Of a stretch of DNA of 64,000 nt, positions 8,205 through 16,229 are shown piece by piece; the first letter of the stretch is position 1; each line of letters starts with the position of its first letter. This stretch comes from Mycolicibacterium sp. CH28 (GTDB lineage Bacteria; Actinomycetota; Actinomycetes; Mycobacteriales; Mycobacteriaceae): assembly GCF_004745805.1 (NCBI RefSeq), contig NZ_SRLQ01000014.1:362227-426226 (forward strand), given 5' to 3'. The notes beneath the pieces are model-generated. The model made no database searches, had not been told where the DNA came from, and worked only from the letters and a program-made list of their open reading frames with translations. A program made the translations under genes and the position numbers.

Positions 8205-11200
8205 ATGGGTTCTGTTCGCATGTCCACACAAGACTCTTGGGGGCTGGACAATCTTGATTCGACGGCCGAATTACGGTCGTTGCCAGTCAAATTCGGCGGA
8301 ATGGCGGCATTCAAGCCTGCCTCGGGCCACGTTCGCCTGGCCACCTGGGTGGGTGCATCGGCCATCGCCCTGGGTATCGGCGCTGCTTTGGCTGCCACTC
8401 CGGCGACGGCATCGGCCGATGCCACCGGCTCGGCTGGGACAAGCTCGGGCAGCGCGTCGGCCAAGGGCCCGACCAAAGCGACGGGCAGTCATCGGTCGAG
8501 CGCCTCGCAGGCGTCCGACACGGCTCCCTCGTCCGCGTCCGATAGCGATTCACCCACTGCCGGATCCGTGAAGTCCACTGTCGGATCCGTGAATAGGGCT
8601 GCATCCGGCCGTGTTTCACGATCATCGGTGAACCGGGTGCACACCCCGAGTGCCGCAGTCAACGACAGCGACAGTCAGTCCGCGGTGTCGACGACTCCAG
8701 AAGCCGCCGCGAAGAAGGCGCCCAGCGCGGCCGCCGTCGGCACCCTGCCGAATCTCGGACCTGTACTCGGCCTGTTCATCGGCAACGGCACCGCCGAGCA
8801 CCCCAACGGCGGAATCCTCATCGGCAACGGCTACTCGTGGACTGCCGACACATGCGATGCCGGATCGGCCTGCAATGGCGGCAACGGCGGGTTCCTGGGT
8901 AACGGCGGCAACGGCTTCAACGGCGGAAATGGCGGAGCCGCAGGCTGGTTCGGCAACGGCGGAGACGGCGGTGACGGCGTCGAGGCCGTGAGTGCCGGCC
9001 GTGGCGGCAATGGCGGTCGAGGCGGCGTCATCAGCGGTAACGGCGGTTATGGCGGTGCCGGCGCACAGTATCTCGGCCACGGCGGGACCGGCGGCAATGG
9101 AGGATCTGCCGTCATCTTCGGACACGGCGGGGACGGCGGAGCCGGGGGCGCTGCTGCAGACAGCCCCTTCCCCGGGGCTACCGGCGGGACCGGCGGGCGC
9201 GGTGGAAGCGGTGGGCTGCTCACAGGTAACGGCGGCGCCGGAGGCACCGGAGGGGCCGCGATCCCCGAAGACAGTGTCGGCGGCGTTGGTGGTCACGGCG
9301 GCAATACGGGGTTGCTGTCGCTGAACGGCACTGGAGGTGCGGGCGGCGCCGGCGGCAACGCCGCGACCGGTGGGCAGGGCGGCGATGGCGGCAGCGGTGG
9401 AGCGTTGTCGATCTTCTCCATCGGCGGCGCCGGCGGCGAGGGTGGCTACAGTCCAATTCAGGGCTACGGGACCTACCACGGTGGCCGAGGTGGCGACGGC
9501 GGTACCGGCGGCCTCTGGCTCGGTAACGGTGGGGACGGCGGTACCGGCGGCCGAGGCGGTGGCAACGGTGGCAATGGTGGCAATGTCGGGCTGCTTTCGC
9601 TCCTCGGTGGCGGCGGTGACGGCGGCGATGGCGGTGTGGGCCAGACCGGCACTCCGGGCAGCAACGGTGTGATCGGCCGTATCTATGGCCTTGATGGGGA
9701 GGCCGGTGGTCAAGGTGGCGGCGGTGGCAACGGTGGCGCCGGCAGTCTGGTGTTCGGTGTCGGCGGTGATGGCGGTGCCGGCGGTGAGGGCGGAGTTGGC
9801 GGCGTCGGCGGCAAGGGATACAGCCGCACGGACGCCGAGGAACAACTCACCGGCAACGGCCTACCCGGCGGTGACGGCGGAGTCGGCGGCCGGGGTGGCG
9901 ACGGTGGCGCCGTCGGTGGTGCCCCGGGCGTCGGCCGGTACTTGTTCTTCATCTCGTCCAACGGCGACGCCGGTGCGGCCGGAGATGGCGGTCACGGCGG
10001 AGTCGGGGGCGCGGGCGGCTGGGGTGGCACCAGCAGAGACGTGACTGCGGTCGGGGGCACCGGTGGCAAGGGGGGTACGGGTGGTGCCGGCGGAAACGGC
10101 GGAGCTGCGACAGACATCAGCCCTGCCGGTCAGGGCGGAACCGGCGCCGACGGCGGTGCCGGCGGAGGCGGCGGCTACGGAAACGGCACCGGAGGCGCCG
10201 CGGGCGTCGGAGGTGACGGCGGCGCCGGCGGAAACGGCGGAGCCAGCAGCAGCACACAAGCCGGCAATAACGGCGGTGAGGGCGGTGTGGGCGGTGTCGG
10301 TGGAGCCGGTGGCTACACCAAGCTGAACGGTGTCCCCGCTGTCGGCGGTCGCGGTGGCGACGGGGGCCGCGGCGGTGACGGCGGCAAACAGGCTGGTACC
10401 GGCGGCGACTTTGGCCAGGGCGGTCAGGGTGGTTACCAGGTGGAGAACGGGGTCTATGGGTCGCAGGCCGCCAACGGCCCGCAGGGTGAGCCCGGAGGGC
10501 ACGGAACTCCGTCCGTTCCCGCCGCTTCAGCGGTAGCGGCGCGATCCGTCGTCGACGTCCCTGCGGCGCTCGCATCGGCATCGGCATCAGCCCTGCCGTC
10601 GCTGCAGTCGCTGTGGACCGACTTCGCCAACCAGATGACCTACATCTTGTTCAACGGCGCGCCGACCGTGACGAACGGCACGAATCCACAAAACCCGCAA
10701 GACGGCTCCATCAGCGGGCGGCTGTATGGGGTCAGCCACAATCCCTACACGGTCACGTATTCCATCGGGACTCCTCCCAAGTACGGCGAGTTGAAGGATT
10801 TCAACCCGACGACCGGTACATACACCTACGTCCCGAAAACGGCACTGGTCACGCCGGGCGTGACCGACAGCTTCACCATCGTCGTCGACAACGGCGCCGG
10901 TGCGCAGCTGTCCGGCATTGCCGGGCTGATTCAGCACACGCTGCATTCGCTCGCGATCCAAGTGGGCCTGGCCAAGGCCGACACCTACGAGCAGGCGTTT
11001 ACCGTCAAGGTGCTCGGAGACGGCGTCTACGGTCTCCAATCCAACAGCCAGTACGCGATCGTCAACCAGAGCTACTCCAATTGCACGCTGAACGCGACGG
11101 GGGCAGCGATTCGCCAGGCGACCAAGGGTCAGGAGATGCCCAACGAGCAACGAATGGTCGATCTCGCCCAGCAGACCAACAGCGTTGTCAGGCCCGGGGC

Positions 11201-11630
11201 GAAGATGTACCTCGACGAAAACACCGAAGACGGTGTCGATGTCGCGGACGCGGTCGTGCTGATGGCGAAGTACTACAACTTGACCGCCAAGACCACGCGT
11301 TACGGCGATAGTCCGGACGCCATGGCCGACCTGCAGGCGAACCTGGCCTACGGCAACGCCACGATGGTCACCATCTCCGCGTCGTTGATGTGGAACGCCA
11401 TCCCAGGCGCGTCGAACCAGGGCAACCCGAACTACACCGATCTCGACCACGAGATCGTCGTGGTTGCCGTGGATCGCAAAGCCGGAAAGGTCTACGTCAA
11501 CGACAGCTCGGCGTCCGACGCACAGGGCAACCCAATCGGCGCAGGCATGGAAGTGTCGCTAGCCGCATTCCTGTCCTCCTGGAAGACCAGCGGTTACGAG
11601 CTGACGGTCGTCAACCCCGCCGCCACATGA
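8205..11630 (+). CDS. PGRS-repeat surface protein with VCBS-like and C39-like peptidase domains
   Basis: 1141 residues with four zones. (1) A secretion signal with hydrophobic core at about 45-66 and 'ATASADA' processing; there is no PE domain. (2) A short module at about 190-226 (FIGNGTAEHPNGG, then a Cys-x5-Cys pair) shared with the other PGRS protein here. (3) About 540 residues of GGNGG / GGAGG repeats (about 222-765). (4) A non-repetitive C-terminus: a VCBS/cadherin-like beta domain (about 817-900, 'KYGELKDFNPTTGTYTYVP'), then a papain-like C39-type domain. In that domain Gln955, Cys960 ('NQSYSNCTLNATG'), His1082 ('DLDHEIVVVAVD') and Asp1100 ('VYVNDSS') are placed as in active C39_2 peptidases. 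The start has GGGGGGT 5 nt upstream. Predicted secreted or surface cysteine peptidase on a Gly-rich stalk; substrate unknown. Confidence 0.85.
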   Translation: MGSVRMSTQDSWGLDNLDSTAELRSLPVKFGGMAAFKPASGHVRLATWVGASAIALGIGAALAATPATASADATGSAGTSSGSASAKGPTKATGSHRSSASQASDTAPSSASDSDSPTAGSVKSTVGSVNRAASGRVSRSSVNRVHTPSAAVNDSDSQSAVSTTPEAAAKKAPSAAAVGTLPNLGPVLGLFIGNGTAEHPNGGILIGNGYSWTADTCDAGSACNGGNGGFLGNGGNGFNGGNGGAAGWFGNGGDGGDGVEAVSAGRGGNGGRGGVISGNGGYGGAGAQYLGHGGTGGNGGSAVIFGHGGDGGAGGAAADSPFPGATGGTGGRGGSGGLLTGNGGAGGTGGAAIPEDSVGGVGGHGGNTGLLSLNGTGGAGGAGGNAATGGQGGDGGSGGALSIFSIGGAGGEGGYSPIQGYGTYHGGRGGDGGTGGLWLGNGGDGGTGGRGGGNGGNGGNVGLLSLLGGGGDGGDGGVGQTGTPGSNGVIGRIYGLDGEAGGQGGGGGNGGAGSLVFGVGGDGGAGGEGGVGGVGGKGYSRTDAEEQLTGNGLPGGDGGVGGRGGDGGAVGGAPGVGRYLFFISSNGDAGAAGDGGHGGVGGAGGWGGTSRDVTAVGGTGGKGGTGGAGGNGGAATDISPAGQGGTGADGGAGGGGGYGNGTGGAAGVGGDGGAGGNGGASSSTQAGNNGGEGGVGGVGGAGGYTKLNGVPAVGGRGGDGGRGGDGGKQAGTGGDFGQGGQGGYQVENGVYGSQAANGPQGEPGGHGTPSVPAASAVAARSVVDVPAALASASASALPSLQSLWTDFANQMTYILFNGAPTVTNGTNPQNPQDGSISGRLYGVSHNPYTVTYSIGTPPKYGELKDFNPTTGTYTYVPKTALVTPGVTDSFTIVVDNGAGAQLSGIAGLIQHTLHSLAIQVGLAKADTYEQAFTVKVLGDGVYGLQSNSQYAIVNQSYSNCTLNATGAAIRQATKGQEMPNEQRMVDLAQQTNSVVRPGAKMYLDENTEDGVDVADAVVLMAKYYNLTAKTTRYGDSPDAMADLQANLAYGNATMVTISASLMWNAIPGASNQGNPNYTDLDHEIVVVAVDRKAGKVYVNDSSASDAQGNPIGAGMEVSLAAFLSSWKTSGYELTVVNPAAT

Positions 11631-11659
11631 TTGCCAAGGGGGTGCGTCGGTTGACCGTA

Positions 11660-11665
11660 TATCGT
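11660..11665 (+). promoter_or_regulatory. Leaderless -10 of mutT2 (TATCGT)
   Basis: A TANNNT hexamer 8 nt before ATG 11674. It supports that ATG over the in-frame TTG 9 nt upstream, which lies inside the expected untranscribed spacer. Confidence 0.5.
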
Positions 11666-11673
11666 TGCACCCC

Positions 11674-12063
11674 ATGCCCACCCAGATCGTCGTTGCCGGA
11701 GCGCTGATCTCCGGCGCGACGGTCTTGGTGGCCCAGCGCCGGCGACCGCCGGAACTGGCCGGGCTGTGGGAACTGCCCGGCGGCAAGGTCACAGCGGGCG
11801 AGAGCGACGGCGCCGCGGTGGCGCGGGAACTGCGTGAAGAGCTCGGGGTCGACGTCGTCGTCGGCGAACGCCTCGGTGCCGACGTCGTGATCGGGGAGTC
11901 GCTGATCCTGCGCGCCTACCTCGTCACGCACACCGGGGGCACACCGCACCCGCACGACCATCGCGCGCTGCGGTGGGTCGGCGCAACCGAGCTCGAATCG
12001 CTGGACTGGGTTCCCGCCGACCGGGCCTGGCTACCGGAGCTTGCGAAACACCTTGGTGCGTGA
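11674..12063 (+). CDS. mutT2: NUDIX hydrolase MutT2
   Basis: 129 residues. It hydrolyses oxidised or modified nucleoside triphosphates (8-oxo-dGTP and 5-methyl-dCTP types) to monophosphates, cleaning the nucleotide pool. The Nudix box runs from 'GGKVTAGES' to 'ARELREELGV', with the metal-binding REL-REE core intact. The opening 'QIVVAGALISGATVLVAQRR' and the length match mycobacterial MutT2 (Rv1160), which also follows the pterin dehydratase. The next gene, a P450, starts 24 bp after the stop. Confidence 0.9.
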   Translation: MPTQIVVAGALISGATVLVAQRRRPPELAGLWELPGGKVTAGESDGAAVARELREELGVDVVVGERLGADVVIGESLILRAYLVTHTGGTPHPHDHRALRWVGATELESLDWVPADRAWLPELAKHLGA

Positions 12064-12074
12064 GCACCTCACCC

Positions 12075-12080
12075 TATGAT
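12075..12080 (+). promoter_or_regulatory. Leaderless -10 of the P450 gene (TATGAT)
   Basis: TATGAT, a near-ideal mycobacterial -10, ends 7 nt before GTG 12088. The in-frame ATG at 12076 falls inside this hexamer, so it is probably not the start. Confidence 0.6.
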
Positions 12081-12087
12081 CTGGGGC

Positions 12088-13290
12088 GTGCCCACGGACG
12101 TCACCGCCGACGTCGACCTCACCGACGGTCGGTTCTACGCCAGCGGCGCAGCCCGCGAGGCCTACCGGTGGATGCGTGCCCACCAGCCGATCTTCCGGGA
12201 CCGCAACGGACTTGCCGCCGCGGCGACCTACCGCGCGGTGATCGATGCCGAACGCCGGCCCGAACTGTTCTCCAACGCCGGCGGGATCCGGCCGACGAGC
12301 CCACCGCTGCCGCACATGATCGACATGGACGACCCGGCGCACCTGCTGCGCCGCAAACTGGTCAACGCCGGGTTCACCCGCAAACAGGTCGGCAGCAAGG
12401 CCAGGTCCCTTGAGATGTTGTGCGACACGCTGATCGACGAGGTCTGCGAGCGTGGCGAGTGCGACTTCGTCCGCGATCTGGCCGCCCCGCTGCCGATGGC
12501 CGTCATCGGCGACATGCTCGGGGTGGCGCCGCAAGACCGGGCCACCCTGCTGGCGTGGTCCGACGACCTGGTGGTGGCGCTGAGTTCGACAGCGTCGGAG
12601 GAAACCCTCGCCGCTTCCGTCGCGGCACTGATGGCCTACAACGACTTCATGGGGGCCACCATCGCGCAGCGGCGCCGGAACCCCACCGGCGACCTCGTCA
12701 GCGTGCTCATCGCCGCCGAGGCCGACGGCGAACGACTCACCGACGAACAGATCACCGCCGAGACCCTGCTGATCCTGATCGGCGGTGACGAGACCACCCG
12801 GCACACCCTGTCCGGTGGAATCGCCGAACTGACCCGCCACCCCGACCAGTGGCAGGCGCTGCGCGGGGATCCGGAGCTCATCGCCGGTGCCGTCGAAGAG
12901 ATGTTGCGCTGGACCTCACCGGTCAAGAACATGTGCCGAACCCTGACCGCCGACAACGACTTTCACGGCACCCGTCTGCGCGCCGGCGAGAAGATCCTGC
13001 TGCTGTTCGAGTCGGCGAACTTCGACGAGTCGGTCTTCGGCGACCCCGATCAATTCCGCATCGACCGCACACCGAACAACCACGTCAGCTTCGGCTTCGG
13101 TACCCACTTTTGCCTGGGCAACCAGCTGGCCCGCCTCGAGCTGACCACGATGACCCGGCGGGTGCTGGCACGGTTGCCCGATCTTCGGCTGGCCGACGGT
13201 GCGCAGCTGCCGCTGCGGCCGGCCAACTTCGTCAGTGGGCTGGACGCCATGCCCGTCGAATTCACCCCTACGGCAACCATTTACCGATGA
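12088..13290 (+). CDS. cyp142: Cytochrome P450, CYP142 family (steroid C26/C27 monooxygenase)
   Basis: 400 residues. The haem-binding loop is 'FGFGTHFCLGNQLARLEL' with Cys342 as axial ligand, and the I-helix oxygen-activation motif is GGDETT from residue 232. The segments 'ELFSNAGGIRP', 'MIDMDDPAHLLRRKLVNAGF', 'CERGECDFVRDLAAPLPMAV' and 'PLRPANFVSGL' are those of the CYP142 family, which oxidises the cholesterol and cholest-4-en-3-one side chain at C26/C27. In M. tuberculosis cyp142 sits in the cholesterol regulon (Rv3518c); here it is between mutT2 and typA with no steroid genes next to it. I see no KstR-like operator in front of it. The start is chosen from the leaderless promoter and alignment with CYP142 N-termini (DVDLTDGRFYAS). 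Confidence 0.9.
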   Translation: MPTDVTADVDLTDGRFYASGAAREAYRWMRAHQPIFRDRNGLAAAATYRAVIDAERRPELFSNAGGIRPTSPPLPHMIDMDDPAHLLRRKLVNAGFTRKQVGSKARSLEMLCDTLIDEVCERGECDFVRDLAAPLPMAVIGDMLGVAPQDRATLLAWSDDLVVALSSTASEETLAASVAALMAYNDFMGATIAQRRRNPTGDLVSVLIAAEADGERLTDEQITAETLLILIGGDETTRHTLSGGIAELTRHPDQWQALRGDPELIAGAVEEMLRWTSPVKNMCRTLTADNDFHGTRLRAGEKILLLFESANFDESVFGDPDQFRIDRTPNNHVSFGFGTHFCLGNQLARLELTTMTRRVLARLPDLRLADGAQLPLRPANFVSGLDAMPVEFTPTATIYR

Positions 13291-13315
13291 TGCCCGGCGG
13301 CGGATGGGTGCAGCC

Positions 13316-13588
13316 CTAGTATTTGAGACGGTCGTGCGCCACCCGCACATCGGCGAACCGACGTGGGTGGTGCGCGGCATGCACCGGATGCAGCAACACC
13401 GGATGCCGGCAATGTGGACAACTCTGCGGCTGGGCACGCTCCGCGGACACCGTCAGGTGGCGACAGCCGGCGCACCGCACGATGTAGGCCCCGCCGATCC
13501 AGTTCAGCAGCCCCAGATAGACGGCGGCGGTGGCGGCGCTCCCCAGGACGACGATGAGCGCGATGGTCAGTACTTCATAGACCGTCAT
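13316..13588 (-). CDS. Small membrane protein with zinc-ribbon Cys pairs
   Basis: 90 residues. One N-terminal membrane helix (about 5-28) is followed by two CxxC knuckles ('VRCAGC' and 'QSCPHC') spaced like a zinc ribbon, and a His/Arg-rich tail. The start is the ATG 5 nt after GGGAGG. It is convergent with the P450 gene and divergent from the next membrane protein. No specific family is recognised. A membrane-tethered zinc ribbon could act as a metal sensor or assembly factor, but that is a guess. Confidence 0.7.
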   Translation of the reverse strand: MTVYEVLTIALIVVLGSAATAAVYLGLLNWIGGAYIVRCAGCRHLTVSAERAQPQSCPHCRHPVLLHPVHAAHHPRRFADVRVAHDRLKY

Positions 13589-13664
13589 AACGACCTCCCA
13601 ATTGACGGTGCGGATTCCAGGCTAACCCCGCCGGGTTTGCGTCGGGTGTGGATTGCCTGCTGGA

Positions 13665-14282
13665 ATGCCGAGTGTGGCGACCCTGGTGACCCTGTCGCGA
13701 CAATGCTGGTTGTTCGCCGTCGGCTCGGCCTTCTTCGCCGCGGCCACCCTGCCCGGTTTCTCTGCCCTTGCCGGCGCCGGCGCCGCCAACGCGCTGTGCT
13801 TTGTCGGCTCCTGGTTCTTCACGACCGCCGCTTGGATGCAATTGGTGCTCGCGCGGCCGGCGCGGAAGCTGGAATGGCTCTCGGCGGCAGTCCAATTCGC
13901 CGGGACCGTGCTGTTCAACATCAGCACCGGTGCGGCGGTGTGGGCCCATGCGACGGGGGTCCGCCGCCACTACGTGTGGGCGCCGGACGCCTTCGGTTCA
14001 CTTGCCTTCCTGGTGAGCGCGGCGCTGGGGGTGGCCGCCGCCACGATCGCGATAGGGCTCATCGCGCTGGGGTCACGCGACTGGCAGGCGGAGTGGATCA
14101 ACATGATCGGGTCGATCGCCTTCGGGGTGTCCGCGGTGGGTGCGTTCGTCCGGCGCAACGGGGTCACCGAGGATGCTTTGCTGGCGAACCTCGGCACCTT
14201 CCTCGGAGCGCTGTGCTTTTTGGGGGCGGCGCTGCTCGTCCTTCCCCGTTTTCGCGAATCGGGCCCTGCGCTGAGACAATGA
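13665..14282 (+). CDS. YrhK-like integral membrane protein
   Basis: 205 residues with about six hydrophobic helices and repeated 'FxGSxxFxxAAxxQL' type segments ('CFVGSWFFTTAAWMQLVLAR') typical of YrhK-domain proteins. The start could also be TTG 13653; the ATG is preferred because it follows CTGGA. The stop overlaps the typA start (ATGA), so the two genes are translationally coupled. The family has no established biochemical role. Its coupling to typA may reflect operon structure only. Confidence 0.7.
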   Translation: MPSVATLVTLSRQCWLFAVGSAFFAAATLPGFSALAGAGAANALCFVGSWFFTTAAWMQLVLARPARKLEWLSAAVQFAGTVLFNISTGAAVWAHATGVRRHYVWAPDAFGSLAFLVSAALGVAAATIAIGLIALGSRDWQAEWINMIGSIAFGVSAVGAFVRRNGVTEDALLANLGTFLGALCFLGAALLVLPRFRESGPALRQ

Positions 14283-16192
14283 CCAGCGTGAACAAGCCCG
14301 ACTTCCGCAATGTGGCCATCGTGGCCCACGTCGACCACGGCAAGACGACATTGGTCGACGCCATGCTCCGGCAGTCCGGCGCCCTGACCCACCGCGGCGA
14401 CGACGCCGTCGAGCGGTTGATGGACTCCGGTGACCTGGAGAAGGAAAAGGGCATCACCATCCTGGCCAAGAACACGGCCGTGCACCGGGTCAACGCCGAC
14501 GGCAGCACCACGGTGATCAACGTCATCGACACCCCCGGCCACGCCGACTTCGGCGGTGAGGTGGAGCGCGGCCTGTCGATGGTCGACGGGGTGTTGCTGC
14601 TGGTCGACGCCTCGGAGGGTCCACTGCCGCAGACGCGTTTCGTGCTGCGCAAGGCGCTGGCCGCGCACCTGCCGGTGATCCTGTGCGTCAACAAGACCGA
14701 CCGTCCCGATGCCCGGATCGCCGAGGTGGTCTCCGAGAGCCATGACCTGCTGCTCGACGTCGCCTCCGACCTCGACGACGAGGCGCAGAAGGCCGCCGAG
14801 GAAGCGCTCGGACTGCCGGTGTTGTATGCCTCGGGCCGCGCGGGCATCGCCAGCACCGTCGAGCCCGCCAACGGCGAGAACCCCGCCGGTGAGAACCTCG
14901 ACGTGCTCTTCGACGTGCTGCTCGAGCACATCCCGGCGCCCAGCGGCGATCCGGAGGCCCCGCTGCAGGCACTGGTGACCAACCTGGACGCCTCGGCGTT
15001 CCTCGGCCGGTTGGCGCTCATCCGCATCTACAACGGCAAGCTGCGCAAGGGCCAGCAGGTGGCGTGGATGCGCGAGGTGGACGGCGTACCCGTGGTCACC
15101 ACAGCCAAGATCACCGAGTTGCTGGCCACCGTGGGTGTCGAGCGCAACCCGACCGACGAGGCCGTCGCCGGCGATATCGTCGCCGTCGCGGGCATGCCCG
15201 AGATCATGATCGGCGACACCCTGGCCGACACCGAGCACGCCCATGCGCTGCCGCGTATCACCGTCGACGAGCCGGCCATCTCCGTGACCGTCGGCACCAA
15301 CACCTCCCCGCTGGCCGGAAAGGTGTCCGGGCACAAGCTGACCGCGCGCATGGTCCGCAATCGCCTGGACCAGGAGCTGGTCGGCAACGTGTCCATACGG
15401 GTGGTCGATATCGGCCGGCCCGACGCATGGGAGGTGCAGGGCCGTGGCGAGCTGGCCCTGGCCGTCCTGGTCGAGCAGATGCGCCGCGAGGGCTTCGAGC
15501 TGACCGTCGGCAAGCCGCAGGTGGTCACCAAGACGATCGAAGGCAAGCTGCACGAGCCGTTCGAGGCGATGACCATCGACTGCCCCGAGGAGTTCGTCGG
15601 CGCGGTCACCCAGCTGATGGCCGCCCGCAAGGGCCGCATGGAAGAGATGGCCAACCACGCCGCCGGCTGGGTCAGGATGGACTTCATCGTGCCCAGCCGC
15701 GGGCTCATCGGTTTCCGCACCGACTTCCTGACGCTGACCCGGGGCACCGGCATTGCCAACGCGGTGTTCGACGGCTACCGGCCGTGGGCAGGGGAGATCC
15801 GGGCTCGACACACCGGCTCGCTGGTGTCGGATCGCTCCGGTGCGGTCACCCCGTTCGCGATGATCCAGCTGGCCGACCGCGGCCAGTTCTTCGTCGAGCC
15901 CGGCGACGACACCTACGAGGGCCAGGTCGTCGGGATCAACCCGCGCGCCGAGGACCTCGACGTCAACGTCACCCGGGAGAAGAAGCTGACCAACATGCGG
16001 TCGTCGACGGCCGACGTCATGGAGACGTTGGCCCGTCCGCTGGAGCTGGGACTCGAGCAGGCGATGGAGTTCTGCGCCGAGGACGAGTGCGTCGAAGTAA
16101 CGCCGGAAATCGTCCGGGTCCGCAAGGTCGAGCTCGACGCGACCAGCCGCGCTCGGTCCCGATCCCGGGCCAAGGCCACCAATCGAAGCTGA
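14279..16192 (+). CDS. typA: Ribosome-associated translational GTPase TypA/BipA
   Basis: 637 residues, full-length. The G-domain motifs are intact: AHVDHGKT (residues 16-23), the switch II 'DTPGHADFGGEVER' and the NKTD base motif. The EF-G-like domains II, III and V follow, then the BipA-specific C-terminal domain ('GLIGFRTDFLTLTRGTGIAN'). TypA is a ribosome-binding GTPase needed for efficient large-subunit assembly and growth under stress or cold. It corresponds to Rv1165. It is translationally coupled to the upstream membrane-protein gene and followed 37 bp later by lpqW. In M. tuberculosis the narGHJI operon lies between mutT2 and typA; here that segment is replaced. Confidence 0.97.
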   Translation: MTSVNKPDFRNVAIVAHVDHGKTTLVDAMLRQSGALTHRGDDAVERLMDSGDLEKEKGITILAKNTAVHRVNADGSTTVINVIDTPGHADFGGEVERGLSMVDGVLLLVDASEGPLPQTRFVLRKALAAHLPVILCVNKTDRPDARIAEVVSESHDLLLDVASDLDDEAQKAAEEALGLPVLYASGRAGIASTVEPANGENPAGENLDVLFDVLLEHIPAPSGDPEAPLQALVTNLDASAFLGRLALIRIYNGKLRKGQQVAWMREVDGVPVVTTAKITELLATVGVERNPTDEAVAGDIVAVAGMPEIMIGDTLADTEHAHALPRITVDEPAISVTVGTNTSPLAGKVSGHKLTARMVRNRLDQELVGNVSIRVVDIGRPDAWEVQGRGELALAVLVEQMRREGFELTVGKPQVVTKTIEGKLHEPFEAMTIDCPEEFVGAVTQLMAARKGRMEEMANHAAGWVRMDFIVPSRGLIGFRTDFLTLTRGTGIANAVFDGYRPWAGEIRARHTGSLVSDRSGAVTPFAMIQLADRGQFFVEPGDDTYEGQVVGINPRAEDLDVNVTREKKLTNMRSSTADVMETLARPLELGLEQAMEFCAEDECVEVTPEIVRVRKVELDATSRARSRSRAKATNRS

Positions 16193-16216
16193 CCGGGTGG
16201 CCGGCGGCCGTATCGC

Positions 16217-16222
16217 TACTCT
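16217..16222 (+). promoter_or_regulatory. Leaderless -10 of lpqW (TACTCT)
   Basis: A TANNNT hexamer exactly 7 nt before GTG 16230. That start gives a compact lipoprotein signal peptide. The alternative GTG at 16197 lies upstream of this promoter and would place extra residues in front of the signal. Confidence 0.6.
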
Positions 16223-16229
16223 GAAGGAC

